Positions 43,857 to 53,845 of a stretch of 64,000 bases of DNA are shown in pieces. Every line of letters starts with the position of its first letter. The stretch's first letter is position 1. Both the position numbers and the translations under genes were made by a program. Location: assembly GCA_017427165.1 (NCBI GenBank), contig JAFRTK010000141.1, forward strand, positions 1 to 64,000, given 5' to 3'. The stretch is from Clostridia bacterium (GTDB lineage: Bacteria; Bacillota; Clostridia; Christensenellales; Aristaeellaceae). Under the pieces are notes generated by a model. The model worked only from the letters and a program-made list of their open reading frames with translations. It was not told the DNA's origin and made no database searches.

Positions 43857-46556
43857 ATGCTGGACTTTCTGAAGAAGATGCTGGGAGCCGGAAATGATGC
43901 CCAGTTGAAGAAACTGAAAAAGCCTGTGGACGAAGTGATGGCGCTGGAGGAGGAGTACCGCGCACTGACCGACGAACAGCTGCAGGCGAAGACCGAGGAG
44001 TTCCGTGAACGGCTGCGGAACGGGGAAACCGAAGATGATATCCTGCCGGAGGCGTTTGCCACCGTGCGGGAGGCGGCGGACCGGGTACTTGGTCTGCGGC
44101 CGTTCCGTGTCCAGGTGCTGGGCGGTATCGTGCTGCACCAGGGCCGGATCGCTGAAATGAAAACCGGTGAAGGCAAAACGCTGGTGGCCACCATGCCGGC
44201 GTACCTGAACGCACTGCGGGGCGAGGGCGTGCATATTGTGACGGTGAATGACTACCTGGCCCGCCGTGACAGTGAATGGATGGGCAAGGTGCACCGCTTC
44301 CTGGGGCTGACGGTCGGCCTGATCGTGCACGACCTGGAGCCGGAAGAACGCCGCGCGGCATATGCCTGTGACATCACTTACGGGACGAACAACGAGCTGG
44401 GATTTGACTACCTGCGGGACAACATGGTGATCCGCCAGGGGGACCTGGTACAGCGCGGGCATGCCTTCGCTATCGTGGACGAGGTTGACTCCATCCTGAT
44501 CGATGAGGCGCGGACACCGCTGATCATCTCCGGCCAGGGTGAAAAGAGCACCGAGCTGTATGACAAGGTGGACGCCGTGGTGAAGACCATGCGGGCGGAA
44601 ACCCACTACGAGGTGGATGAGAAGAAGAAAGCGGTGACCCTGACGGACGAAGGCGCCCAGAAGGTGGAAGCGGCTTTCGGCATTGAGAACCTGAACGATC
44701 CGGAAAACAGCGAGCTGAACCACCACGTGAACTGCGCGCTGCGGGCGCATACCCTGATGAAGCGCGATGTGGACTACGTGGTGCAGAACGGCCAGGTCAT
44801 CATCGTGGATGAGTTCACCGGCCGCCTGATGATCGGCCGGCGGTATTCCGAAGGCCTGCACCAGGCCATTGAGGCGAAGGAACATGTGAAGGTGGAACGC
44901 GAGAGCAAAACGCTGGCCACGATCACATTCCAGAACTATTTCCGCATGTACGGCAAGCTGTCCGGCATGACCGGTACGGCGAAGACGGAAGAAGGCGAAT
45001 TCCAGGGCATCTACGCGCTGGACGTCGTGGAAATCCCGACCAACAAGCCGACGATCCGGAAAGACATGGAGGACGTCGTATACAAAAACAAGAACGCGAA
45101 GTACCAGGCGGTCCTCGCGTCCATCGCGGAGCATCACGCGACACACCAGCCGATCCTGGTCGGTACGATCAGCGTTGAGGTCAGTGAGCTGCTGAGCGAC
45201 ATGCTGCGGAAGAAGGGCATCGCCCATGAAGTGCTGAACGCCAAGAACCACGCCCGTGAAGCGGAAATCGTGGCGCAGGCCGGCCGCTGGGATGCCGTGA
45301 CGATCGCGACCAACATGGCCGGCCGCGGTACCGATATTGTGCTGGGCGGCAACCCGGAATTCATGGCCCGGAAGGCGATGAAGCAGGAGGGCTTTGAAGA
45401 GGAGATCATCGAGGAGGCTGTCGGGCACAACGAGCACGTCAGCGATGAAGTGCTGGAAGCCCGGAAGCGCTTCCAGGATCTGTACCGGAAGTTCAAAATG
45501 GAAACCGACGTGGAGCACGACCGTGTCCTGCAGGCCGGTGGCCTGCATATCATCGGCACGGAGCGCCATGAAAGCCGCCGGATTGACAACCAGCTGCGCG
45601 GCCGTTCCGGCCGGCAGGGCGACCCCGGTTCCACCCAGTTCTTTATCAGCCTGGAGGACGACCTGATGCGCCTGTTCGGCAGCGAACGGATCGGCGTGAT
45701 GGTGGACCGGCTGGGACTGAAGGACGATGAGCCGCTGACGGCGGGACTGCTGACCAAGCAGATTGAGAGCGCCCAGAAGCGGATTGAGGGACGCAACTTC
45801 GAAACCCGGAAACACGTGCTGGAATACGACAACGTGATGAACCGCCAGCGCGAGGTAATCTACGGACAGCGCCGCCGCGTGCTGATGGGCGAAAACGTCA
45901 AGGACAGCATCATGCGGATGGCGGACCATGTGATTGACTTCGCCATGGGCCGCTGGATGAACGGCGAGGATCCCGACGACTGGGAATGGAAGGAAGCCGT
46001 CAATTACCTGGAAAACCTGTGCAACCATCATGGCACGGTGGAGAAGTTCCGCTCCCTGGCTGAAGAAGGAAAGCGGGATGAATTCATTGCGGAGCTGAAG
46101 CAGGACGCCCGTGACTTCTACGAAGAGCGGGAGAAGATGCTCGACGAGATCCATGTGGATATGCGCGAAGTGGAGCGCGTGATGCTGCTCCGCAGCGTGG
46201 ATACCCGCTGGATGGACCATATCGACGCCATGGACCAGCTGCGGGACGGCATCGGCTTCCGGGCCTACAGCGGCAAGAACCCCGTGACGGAATACCAGAT
46301 TGAAGCCACCCACATGTTTGAGGAGCTGAACCACCTGATCCGGGAGGATACCGTGCGCCGGGTTTACCAGACCAAGGTGCAGGTGACACCCGAACGGGTG
46401 CAGACGGCAAAACCGGTGGAAGCCCGCATGGCGGGAGACGGCCCCCGGCAGCCGCGGCGCGTGAAGCCCGGCCAGAAGGTGGGACGGAACGATCCGTGCC
46501 CCTGCGGAAGCGGCAAGAAGTACAAGAACTGCTGCATGCTGAAAGATCAGCAATAG
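43857..46556 (+). CDS. secA: Preprotein translocase motor SecA
   Basis: An 899-residue ATPase that drives proteins through SecYEG. The start is the ATG at 43857 with GTGAGGAGA upstream. Walker A '[14 protein letters not shown]' is near residue 101 and the DEAD-type Walker B '[20 protein letters not shown]' near 208. '[20 protein letters not shown]' marks the second nucleotide domain near 488. The C-terminal SEC-C zinc motif '[18 protein letters not shown]' is complete, so SecB-like or ribosome binding is possible. Length matches Gram-positive SecA1 with a C-tail. Confidence 0.98.
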   Translation: MLDFLKKMLGAGNDAQLKKLKKPVDEVMALEEEYRALTDEQLQAKTEEFRERLRNGETEDDILPEAFATVREAADRVLGLRPFRVQVLGGIVLHQGRIAEMKTGEGKTLVATMPAYLNALRGEGVHIVTVNDYLARRDSEWMGKVHRFLGLTVGLIVHDLEPEERRAAYACDITYGTNNELGFDYLRDNMVIRQGDLVQRGHAFAIVDEVDSILIDEARTPLIISGQGEKSTELYDKVDAVVKTMRAETHYEVDEKKKAVTLTDEGAQKVEAAFGIENLNDPENSELNHHVNCALRAHTLMKRDVDYVVQNGQVIIVDEFTGRLMIGRRYSEGLHQAIEAKEHVKVERESKTLATITFQNYFRMYGKLSGMTGTAKTEEGEFQGIYALDVVEIPTNKPTIRKDMEDVVYKNKNAKYQAVLASIAEHHATHQPILVGTISVEVSELLSDMLRKKGIAHEVLNAKNHAREAEIVAQAGRWDAVTIATNMAGRGTDIVLGGNPEFMARKAMKQEGFEEEIIEEAVGHNEHVSDEVLEARKRFQDLYRKFKMETDVEHDRVLQAGGLHIIGTERHESRRIDNQLRGRSGRQGDPGSTQFFISLEDDLMRLFGSERIGVMVDRLGLKDDEPLTAGLLTKQIESAQKRIEGRNFETRKHVLEYDNVMNRQREVIYGQRRRVLMGENVKDSIMRMADHVIDFAMGRWMNGEDPDDWEWKEAVNYLENLCNHHGTVEKFRSLAEEGKRDEFIAELKQDARDFYEEREKMLDEIHVDMREVERVMLLRSVDTRWMDHIDAMDQLRDGIGFRAYSGKNPVTEYQIEATHMFEELNHLIREDTVRRVYQTKVQVTPERVQTAKPVEARMAGDGPRQPRRVKPGQKVGRNDPCPCGSGKKYKNCCMLKDQQ

Positions 46557-46640
46557 AGCTCGGTTGGTGAATGAGATGGACATAACTGACTGACTGCGGA
46601 AAAACAGACGCAGGGGACCCGAACAAAGGAGAATGAAACC

Positions 46641-47741
46641 ATGATTGAACTGGAACAATACGCCCAGGACATCAGCGGAATCCGGAAGAGCATCCTGGCA
46701 GCCGGAGAGGCGCTGCATATTGACCATATGCGGGAGCAGATTGAAGAGCTGACCGAGGAAATGAACCAGCCGGAATTCTGGAATGATACGGAGCGGTCCA
46801 CCAAGGTGAACCAGAAGCTGGGCCATCTGAAGAACAAACTGAACCATTATGAGCACCTGCTCTCCACCGCCGATGACATCGACACCATGATGGAACTGGC
46901 GAAGGAAGAGAACGATGAGGATATGGTGCGCGAGGTCGGCGAAGAGCTGGAAAAGCTGAAGGAGCAGTCGGACGCGCTGGAGCTGGAAACCCTGATGCGG
47001 GGCGACTATGACGACAGCGACGCCGTGCTGAGCCTGCATGCCGGCGCCGGCGGAACGGAAGCGCAGGACTGGACGCAGATGCTGTACCGGATGTATACCC
47101 GGTACTGCGAGCGGATGGGCTTCGAGGTGAAGCTGCTGGATCTGCTGGACGGGGATGAAGCTGGCATCAAGAGCGTGACGTTTGAGGTGAGCGGCGACCA
47201 TGCCTACGGCTACCTGCGCGGGGAGAAGGGCGTGCACCGGCTGGTGCGCATCAGCCCTTTCGACGCGAATGCCCGGCGGCACACCAGCTTCTCCAGCTTG
47301 GATGTCGCGCCGATGCTGGAAGATGACGGCGACGAAATCAAGATTGATATGAAGGACGTGCGGGTGGATACCTACCACTCCAGCGGTGCCGGCGGACAGA
47401 ACGTCAACAAGACCAGTTCCGCCGTCCGGATGACGCACTTCCCCACGGGCATCGTGGTGGCCTGCCAGACGGAGCGCGACCAGGTGCAGAACCGCGCGAC
47501 CTGTCTGAAAATGCTGAAAGCGAAGCTGCTGGAACTGCGCGAGCGGGAAAAGGAACAGCAGATGGCGGACATCAAGGGCGAGATGAAGAAGATTGAATGG
47601 GGCAGCCAGATCCGCTCCTACGTCTTCCAGCCCTACACGATGGTGAAGGACCACCGGACGAACTACGAATCCGGCAATATTGACGACGTCATGAACGGCA
47701 ACCTGGAAGGTTTCGTGACAGCATACTTAAAAATGCAATGA
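46641..47741 (+). CDS. prfB: Peptide chain release factor 2
   Basis: A 366-residue RF2 that ends translation at UGA and UAA. The stop-recognition tripeptide is in 'LVRISPFDANARRHTSF' near residue 204 and the catalytic GGQ in 'YHSSGAGGQNVNKT' near 251. The whole protein reads in one frame from ATG 46641: the usual in-frame UGA and CTTTGA slippage site near codon 25 are absent, so the autoregulatory +1 frameshift found in most bacteria is missing. It lies 84 nt after secA, probably in the same transcript. Confidence 0.96.
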   Translation: MIELEQYAQDISGIRKSILAAGEALHIDHMREQIEELTEEMNQPEFWNDTERSTKVNQKLGHLKNKLNHYEHLLSTADDIDTMMELAKEENDEDMVREVGEELEKLKEQSDALELETLMRGDYDDSDAVLSLHAGAGGTEAQDWTQMLYRMYTRYCERMGFEVKLLDLLDGDEAGIKSVTFEVSGDHAYGYLRGEKGVHRLVRISPFDANARRHTSFSSLDVAPMLEDDGDEIKIDMKDVRVDTYHSSGAGGQNVNKTSSAVRMTHFPTGIVVACQTERDQVQNRATCLKMLKAKLLELREREKEQQMADIKGEMKKIEWGSQIRSYVFQPYTMVKDHRTNYESGNIDDVMNGNLEGFVTAYLKMQ

Positions 47742-47842
47742 TGCAGAAGCACACGCGCTTCAGCGCGTATCGTGCTTCGCATGCTACAGCCGTCCATTGC
47801 TGCGAGCCGTGAGCGAAGCAGGAATGGGTAACGGCGATCGCA
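47739..47842 (+). repeat. Tandem-hairpin intergenic element, copy 2
   Basis: Begins in the stop codon of prfB (TGATGCAGA) and ends GGTAACGGCGATCGCA, as in copy 1. Hairpin A: GAAGCAC/GTGCTTC (47746-47752, 47772-47778), inner ACGCGC/GCGCGT, 3' bulge ATC, enclosed by ATGC/GCAT. The linker GCTACA is identical to copy 1. Hairpin B: GCCGT/ACGGC, CCATT/AATGG, bulge GTA, then CTGC/GCAG with a GA/GAA internal loop. Four of the stems differ from copy 1 on both strands while keeping complementarity. It ends 21 nt before the next start codon. Confidence 0.8.
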
Positions 47843-47862
47843 AGGCGGCCACAGGAGGCAGC

Positions 47863-48555
47863 GTGAAGAAACATTCCAAAGCCATCGGCGCAGCGGCAGC
47901 CATTCTCTGGATCGTGTTCTGGATTACAGCGGTCATCCTGCAGATTGCCGGGGACGGCCGTCTGATGGAAACGGAAATGATGCGGTGCGCGCCGCCGGAA
48001 ACAACCGGTCTGGCTGCGGCGGAATACCCCGGGGTTGTGGATATGACCGCCGGATACCTGACCGGCCGGATCCCGGAATTCCAGTATACAGTTACGGACA
48101 GCGCGGGGCAGAATGCCCCGTGCTTCCATGACTATGAGGCTGCGCACATGGCGGACTGCCGGGCACTGATATCCCTGGACCGGACGGTGATGATCCTGGC
48201 GGGTGTGTCGGCGCTGGTGCTGACAGCCGCCGCGCTGCTGCGCGGAAACCGGGAACGGTTCTGCCGGGGAATCCTGACCGGGCTGCGGATCATGGGCGGC
48301 GTGCTAGCCGTACTGCTGATCTGGGCGCTGGCAGATTTTACCGGCCTGTTTGTCACCTTTCACAAGGCGGCATTTCCCAACGGCGGCTGGGTGCTGAACC
48401 TGCAGACGGACCTGCTGATCCGCCTGATGCCGCTGGATTTCTTTATCGGCCTGGGCATCCGGGGAGCCATGCGGGCACTGGCCATGCCGGTGCTGCTGGA
48501 AGCCGCGGCCCGGATCGGAATCAACCGGAGCAGAAACAAGGAGCAAAAACCATGA
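47863..48555 (+). CDS. DUF1461 (TIGR01906) integral membrane protein
   Basis: A 230-residue membrane protein with about four or five helices. GTG at 47863 follows AGGAGG; an in-frame ATG upstream would read through the structured repeat and is rejected. The segment 'FVTFHKAAFPNGGWVLNLQT', then 'DLLIRLMPLDFFIGLG', is the hallmark of DUF1461 proteins. The family has no established function. It overlaps tsaD by 4 nt. Confidence 0.85.
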   Translation: MKKHSKAIGAAAAILWIVFWITAVILQIAGDGRLMETEMMRCAPPETTGLAAAEYPGVVDMTAGYLTGRIPEFQYTVTDSAGQNAPCFHDYEAAHMADCRALISLDRTVMILAGVSALVLTAAALLRGNRERFCRGILTGLRIMGGVLAVLLIWALADFTGLFVTFHKAAFPNGGWVLNLQTDLLIRLMPLDFFIGLGIRGAMRALAMPVLLEAAARIGINRSRNKEQKP

Positions 48556-49631
48556 CCTATGAAGAGGCCTCCCGCCGGCAGGCGGAGGCACTGCGGGACA
48601 AGAAAGGCGTCCGGATCCTGGCGCTGGAAACCAGCTGCGATGAGACCGCCGCGGCGGTGATTGAGGACGGACGCAAAATCCTGAGCAATATCGTGTTCAG
48701 CCAGATCGACCTGCACGAGCTGTACGGCGGCGTGGTGCCGGAGATCGCCAGCCGGGCGCACATGGAAGCCTGCGACCGGGTGGTGGATGAGGCGCTGCGC
48801 GCGGCCGGCATGGAGCTGGCGGATGTGGACGCGCTGGCGGTGACGAAAGGCCCCGGCCTGGTCGGCGCGCTGCTGACCGGCGTCAACTGCATGAAAGGGC
48901 TGGCCTTCGCGGCGGGAAAACCGCTGATCGGCGTGAACCATATCGAAGGCCACGTAAGCGCGAACTACCTGACGAATCCGGACCTGGAGCCGCCTTTCCT
49001 GTGCCTGGTGGTTTCCGGCGGGCACAGCCACCTGGTGGAGGTCCGGGATTACGGCGTCTACCGGCTGCTGGGCCAGACGGCGGATGACGCGGCGGGCGAA
49101 GCGTTTGACAAGGCTGCCCGCGCGCTGGGACTTCCGTATCCTGGCGGCCCGCGGATTGACGCGCTGGCCGAGGAAGGAGACCCGGAGGCGTTCCGCCTTC
49201 CGGAACCGAAGACCGCGGGACGGTATGACTACAGCTTCAGCGGACTGAAAACCGCGTTTATCAATACGGTGCACGGGATTGAGCAGCGGGGAGAACCGCT
49301 GCCCCGGGCAGACCTGGCGGCCTCTTTCCGCCGGGCGGTCTGCAGGGAACTGACCGACAAAGCCCGGATCCTGATCCGGGAACGGCCGGAAACCGCGGCG
49401 GGCGGTATGGCGCTGGCGGGCGGTGTATCGGCCAACCGGGAGCTGCGGCGGATGGCGCAGTCGATGTGCGATGAGCTGGGCGTCCGGCTGTATATGCCGG
49501 AAATCAAACTGTGCACGGACAACGGAGCGATGATCGGAAGCGCGGCATATTACCAGCTGCGGCGGGGTGAAACTGCCGGGCTGAACATGAACGCCGAACC
49601 GGCGCTCCGGCTGGTGATGAGCGAACAGTAA
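48552..49631 (+). CDS. tsaD: tRNA N6-adenosine threonylcarbamoyltransferase
   Basis: A 359-residue TsaD/Kae1 enzyme that transfers the threonylcarbamoyl group to A37 of ANN-decoding tRNAs together with TsaB and TsaE. The N-terminus 'ILALETSCDETAAAVIED' is diagnostic. The metal-binding His pair is in 'VNHIEGHVSANYL' near residue 131; 'YSFSGLKTAF' and the C-terminal Asp in 'LCTDNGAMIG' complete the site. An extra ~18 residues precede the conserved start. tsaB and tsaE are not nearby. Confidence 0.97.
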   Translation: MTYEEASRRQAEALRDKKGVRILALETSCDETAAAVIEDGRKILSNIVFSQIDLHELYGGVVPEIASRAHMEACDRVVDEALRAAGMELADVDALAVTKGPGLVGALLTGVNCMKGLAFAAGKPLIGVNHIEGHVSANYLTNPDLEPPFLCLVVSGGHSHLVEVRDYGVYRLLGQTADDAAGEAFDKAARALGLPYPGGPRIDALAEEGDPEAFRLPEPKTAGRYDYSFSGLKTAFINTVHGIEQRGEPLPRADLAASFRRAVCRELTDKARILIRERPETAAGGMALAGGVSANRELRRMAQSMCDELGVRLYMPEIKLCTDNGAMIGSAAYYQLRRGETAGLNMNAEPALRLVMSEQ

Positions 49632-49655
49632 CGGACAGGACAGGAGGATGGCGCG

Positions 49656-50126
49656 ATGGCCAACGGAAAGCATGAGGCATGGCAGGCACTGAAATTTACG
49701 CTGTTCAGCGCTTCAGCCGGGATTATCCAGATCATCACGTACACGCTGATGTACGAGGTGCTGCACTGGGCGCCGTGGCTGAGCTACCTGGTTTCCCTGG
49801 TCCTGAGCGTGCTGTGGAACTTTACCTTCAACCGGAAGTATACCTTCCGCAGCGACGCGGATATCAAGCGGAGCATGCTGCTGGTCGGCCTGTTCTACCT
49901 GGTGTTCACCCCGCTGAGCACCTGGTGGACGGCGGCGCTGACCGGCGAGAACCCGTTTACCGGCGCGGCCGCCTCCGGCGAACCGCTGGTGAACAATTAT
50001 GTCGTCCAGATCGGCACGATGCTGATCAATTTCGTTACCGAGTTTCTGTACCAGAAATTTGTGGTTTACCGGGGCACGATTGATACAAACGAGCGGGCCA
50101 GGAAGCAGCAGGATAAGGAAGCATGA
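49656..50126 (+). CDS. GtrA-like membrane protein
   Basis: A 156-residue protein with four hydrophobic segments, typical of the GtrA/DPMS-associated family: '[20 protein letters not shown]' at the start and '[15 protein letters not shown]' near residue 50. Relatives help move lipid-linked sugars across the membrane. ATG follows GACAGGAGG. The stop overlaps the uvrA start (ATGA), an odd partner for a DNA-repair gene. Confidence 0.88.
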   Translation: MANGKHEAWQALKFTLFSASAGIIQIITYTLMYEVLHWAPWLSYLVSLVLSVLWNFTFNRKYTFRSDADIKRSMLLVGLFYLVFTPLSTWWTAALTGENPFTGAAASGEPLVNNYVVQIGTMLINFVTEFLYQKFVVYRGTIDTNERARKQQDKEA

Positions 50127-52963
50127 ACGAATATCTGGATATACGGGGTGCGCGGGAGCATAACCTCAAGAACATATCTGTAAAAATCCCGCGGGACAAG
50201 CTGACGGTAATTACCGGCCTGAGCGGAAGCGGCAAAAGCTCCCTTGCTTTTGATACGATTTACGCGGAAGGCCAGCGCCGCTATGTGGAAAGCCTGAGCA
50301 GCTACGCCCGCCAGTTCCTGGGACAGATGGACAAGCCGGACGTGGATACCATTGACGGACTGAGCCCGGCAATTTCCATCGACCAGAAGACCACCGGGCG
50401 GAACCCCCGGTCCACCGTGGGCACGGTGACGGAGATCCATGACTACCTGCGCCTGCTGTGGGCGCGGACCGGTGTGCCCCACTGCCCGGAGTGCGGCCGG
50501 GAGATCCGGAAGCAGAGTGTGGATGAGATCGTGGACGCGGTATGCGCCGCGCCGGAGGGAACCCGGATGCAGGTGCTGGCCCCGCTGGTACGCGCCCGGA
50601 AGGGCGAGCACCGGGATATCCTCGCGAACGCGCGGAAAAGCGGCTATGTGCGCGTGCGGATCGACGGCACCATGTACGACCTCGAGGACACGCCGGAGCT
50701 GGACAAAAAGAAGAAGCATACGATCGAGATCGTGGTGGACCGCCTGATCCGCCGCGAGGGCAAGGAATTCACCCAGCGGCTGGCGGAGGATATCGAGACC
50801 GCTTCCTCAAAGAGCGCGGGGCTGGTGATCATCGACCGGATCGGCGAAGGGGAAACCCTGTACAGCATGAACTATGCCTGCCCGGACTGCGGCGTTTCCA
50901 TTGAGGAGCTGGCGCCGCGGATGTTCTCCTTCAACAGCCCGTTCGGCGCCTGCCCGGCGTGCAGCGGCCTGGGTATCCGCATGAAGATCAGCAAGGACGC
51001 GATTTTCCCGGATGACCGGCTGAGCCTGCGGGAGGGAGCGCTGACCGCAATGGGCTTCAATACCGGGGAGGACAACGGCATTGCCGCACAGTATTTCGCG
51101 GCGATGGGCCAGAAATACGGCTTTACGATGGATACCCCCGTGGGCGACATCAACGAGGAAGGCATGAACGCTATCCTCTATGGCACCGGGGATGAAAAGA
51201 TCCGGATTACCTATGAGGGCGTCCGGGGAATGAGCGAGTATACTACATCCTTTGAGGGTGTGATTCCGACGCTGGAGCGGCGGTACCGCGAGACCACCTC
51301 CGAAGCGATGAAGCAGGCCTATGAGGAATACATGGCCGAGGAAACCTGCCCGGAATGCCGCGGACAGCGGCTGAAGCCGGAAGCCCGGGCTGTGACCGTG
51401 GGCGGGAAGAGCCTGCCCGAGGTCAGCAACATGAGCATTACGGAAGCGCGGAAGTTCTTCCGGGAACTGAAGCTGGAAGGCAGCAGCCAGGTGATCGCGG
51501 CGCAGATCCTGAAGGAGATTGACGCCCGGCTGGGTTTCCTGAGCGACGTGGGCCTGGGATACCTGACACTGAGCCGCGGCGCCGGGACGCTGTCCGGCGG
51601 AGAAGCGCAGCGGATCCGCCTGGCCACCCAGATCGGCAGCGCGCTGATGGGCGTGATGTACATCCTGGATGAGCCGTCCATCGGCCTGCACCAGCGGGAC
51701 AACGCAAAGCTGATTGCGACGCTGCGCCGGATGCGGGATATCGGGAATACCGTGATCGTGGTGGAACACGACGAGGAAACCATGCTGGCGGCGGACTGGA
51801 TTGTGGACGTCGGCCCCGGGGCGGGGATCCACGGCGGCTATATCGTGGCAGAGGGTACGGCGGAGGATATCAAGGCCAATCCGGACAGCCTGACGGGGCA
51901 GTACCTGAGCGGCCGGAAATCCATTCCCGTGCCGAAGAAGCGGCGGAAGCCCACCGGTTACCTGACCGTGCACGGCGCGTCGGAACATAACCTGAAGCAT
52001 ATCGACGTGAAGATTCCCCTGGGCGTGCTGACCTGCGTGACCGGCGTGAGCGGCAGCGGGAAGAGCAGCCTGGTGAACGAGATCCTGTACAAGCACCTGG
52101 CCCGTGTGCTGAACCGGGCGAAGACCCGCCCGGGCGCTTTTGACAGCATGGACGGGCTGGATAAGCTGGACAAGATCATCATGATTGACCAGAGCCCCAT
52201 CGGGCGGACACCCCGGAGCAATCCCGCCACGTACACGGGCCTGTTTGACCAGATCCGGAAGCTGTACGCGATGAGCCCGGAGGCAAAGGCCCGCGGATAC
52301 CGGGAAAACCGCTTCTCCTTCAACGTGAAGGGCGGACGGTGCGAAGCCTGCCAGGGTGACGGCATGAAGAAGATCGAGATGCACTTCCTGCCGGACCTGT
52401 ATGTGCCCTGCGACGTGTGCCACGGGCAGCGGTACAACCGGGAGACCCTGGAGGTGACCTGGCAGGGAAAGAATATCAGCGAAGTACTCGACATGACGAT
52501 CGAGGAAGCGCTGGGCTTCTTTGAAAACCATCCGGCCATTGAGCGGAAACTGGAAACGCTGGCGGATGTGGGCCTGGGATACATGAAGCTGGGGCAGGCG
52601 TCCACCACGCTGTCCGGCGGCGAGGCGCAGCGCGTGAAGCTGGCGACCGAGCTGAGCCGGAAGGCGACAGGGCGGACCATCTACCTGCTGGATGAACCGA
52701 CGACCGGCCTGCACATGGCGGACGTGGACCGGCTGGTGCATGTGCTGCAGCGGCTGACCGATGCCGGGAATACGGTGCTGGTGATTGAACACAACCTGGA
52801 CGTGATCAAGGTGTCCGACCGGATCATCGACCTCGGACCCGAGGGCGGCGACGGCGGCGGCACGGTGGTGGCCGAGGGAACACCGGAACAGGTGGCGGCG
52901 GCGCCGGGATCCTTTACCGGGGAATACCTGCGGCGGGTGCTGGAAAATCCTCCGAAGGCTTGA
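50123..52963 (+). CDS. uvrA: UvrABC excinuclease subunit A
   Basis: A 946-residue ABC-type ATPase that finds DNA damage with UvrB. Walker A of the first half is '[20 protein letters not shown]' near residue 29, of the second half '[20 protein letters not shown]' near 642. The zinc fingers are 'CPDCG...CPAC' near 253-280 and 'CEACQGDG...CDVC' near 740-770. Both ABC signatures read 'LSGGEAQR'. Full length. uvrB and uvrC are not in the window. Confidence 0.99.
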   Translation: MNEYLDIRGAREHNLKNISVKIPRDKLTVITGLSGSGKSSLAFDTIYAEGQRRYVESLSSYARQFLGQMDKPDVDTIDGLSPAISIDQKTTGRNPRSTVGTVTEIHDYLRLLWARTGVPHCPECGREIRKQSVDEIVDAVCAAPEGTRMQVLAPLVRARKGEHRDILANARKSGYVRVRIDGTMYDLEDTPELDKKKKHTIEIVVDRLIRREGKEFTQRLAEDIETASSKSAGLVIIDRIGEGETLYSMNYACPDCGVSIEELAPRMFSFNSPFGACPACSGLGIRMKISKDAIFPDDRLSLREGALTAMGFNTGEDNGIAAQYFAAMGQKYGFTMDTPVGDINEEGMNAILYGTGDEKIRITYEGVRGMSEYTTSFEGVIPTLERRYRETTSEAMKQAYEEYMAEETCPECRGQRLKPEARAVTVGGKSLPEVSNMSITEARKFFRELKLEGSSQVIAAQILKEIDARLGFLSDVGLGYLTLSRGAGTLSGGEAQRIRLATQIGSALMGVMYILDEPSIGLHQRDNAKLIATLRRMRDIGNTVIVVEHDEETMLAADWIVDVGPGAGIHGGYIVAEGTAEDIKANPDSLTGQYLSGRKSIPVPKKRRKPTGYLTVHGASEHNLKHIDVKIPLGVLTCVTGVSGSGKSSLVNEILYKHLARVLNRAKTRPGAFDSMDGLDKLDKIIMIDQSPIGRTPRSNPATYTGLFDQIRKLYAMSPEAKARGYRENRFSFNVKGGRCEACQGDGMKKIEMHFLPDLYVPCDVCHGQRYNRETLEVTWQGKNISEVLDMTIEEALGFFENHPAIERKLETLADVGLGYMKLGQASTTLSGGEAQRVKLATELSRKATGRTIYLLDEPTTGLHMADVDRLVHVLQRLTDAGNTVLVIEHNLDVIKVSDRIIDLGPEGGDGGGTVVAEGTPEQVAAAPGSFTGEYLRRVLENPPKA

Positions 52964-52989
52964 CGCAGTTGATTTTTCAATGCTATAAT
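52960..52989 (+). promoter_or_regulatory. Promoter of the YebC-family gene
   Basis: TTGACG (52960-52965), 18 bp, consensus TATAAT (52984-52989). The -35 box contains the uvrA stop codon. Confidence 0.75.
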
Positions 52990-53032
52990 CCTTGAGTTAA
53001 AGCATTTTGTACATTTTTCTGGGAGGGATACG

Positions 53033-53779
53033 ATGTCCGGTCATTCCAAGTGGCATAATATTCAGGCGAAAAAGGGCAAGGCTGACGCGCAGCGCGGTGC
53101 GGTCTTCACCAAGATCGGCCGTGAAATCGCGATTGCGGTCCGGGAAGGCGGCGCCAATCCGGAATCCAACGGCAAGCTGCGTGATATCATCGCCAAGGCG
53201 AAAGCCAACAACATGCCCAACGATAATATCCAGCGCTCCATCAAGAAGGCCAGCGGCGAGCTGAGCAACGTCGTGTACGAGGAGATCACCTATGAAGGTT
53301 ATGCTCCCGGCGGCGTGGCTGTGATCGTCGATACGATTTCCGACAACCGGAACCGCACGGCCAGCGATGTGCGCCACTGCTTCGCCAAGTACGGCGGCAA
53401 CCTGGGCACCACCGGTTCCGTCGGATTCATGTTTGACGAACGCGGCGTGCTGGTTGTGGAACGCGAGCCCGGCAGCGACGAGGACGAGATGATGATGATC
53501 GCCCTGGACGCCGGTGCCGAGGACGTGAAGGTGGAAGACGATGTGTTCGAAATCCTGACCGCACCGGCCGATTTCAGCACGGTCCGCGAGAACCTGGAAA
53601 AGCAGGGCTTCTCCTTCCTGTCCGCCGAGGTGCAGAAGATTCCGCAGAACACCGTTGAGGTGACGGATCCCGACACCATCCAGAAGATCCAGAAGATGCT
53701 GGACCTGCTGGAGGAGAGCGACGACGTGCAGAACGTGTACCATAACGCGGATCTGCCGGAAGAGGACGAAGAAGAATAA
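53033..53779 (+). CDS. yebC: YebC/PmpR-family protein
   Basis: A 248-residue protein with the invariant N-terminus '[20 protein letters not shown]'. Members act as DNA-binding regulators or, in recent work, as factors that relieve ribosome stalling at proline stretches. Full length, cytoplasmic. It has its own promoter and terminator and is probably monocistronic. The start follows TGGGAGGG. Confidence 0.95.
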   Translation: MSGHSKWHNIQAKKGKADAQRGAVFTKIGREIAIAVREGGANPESNGKLRDIIAKAKANNMPNDNIQRSIKKASGELSNVVYEEITYEGYAPGGVAVIVDTISDNRNRTASDVRHCFAKYGGNLGTTGSVGFMFDERGVLVVEREPGSDEDEMMMIALDAGAEDVKVEDDVFEILTAPADFSTVRENLEKQGFSFLSAEVQKIPQNTVEVTDPDTIQKIQKMLDLLEESDDVQNVYHNADLPEEDEEE

Positions 53780-53791
53780 TCGCATCGCGAC

Positions 53792-53826
53792 TGCCGCCGC
53801 TGCCCGGACCGGGACGGCGGCATTTT
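53792..53826 (+). terminator. Terminator of yebC
   Basis: TGCCGCCG (53792-53799) pairs with CGGCGGCA (53815-53822), with an inner CCCGG/CCGGG, then TTTT. Confidence 0.88.
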
Positions 53827-53845
53827 GTTTCGGGAGGAACGGCTT

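Noticed and set aside
47797..47862. An upstream ATG for the DUF1461 gene, giving 22 extra residues
   Set aside because: The extension is the reading of the structured repeat and has no ribosome-binding site; GTG at 47863 has AGGAGG upstream.
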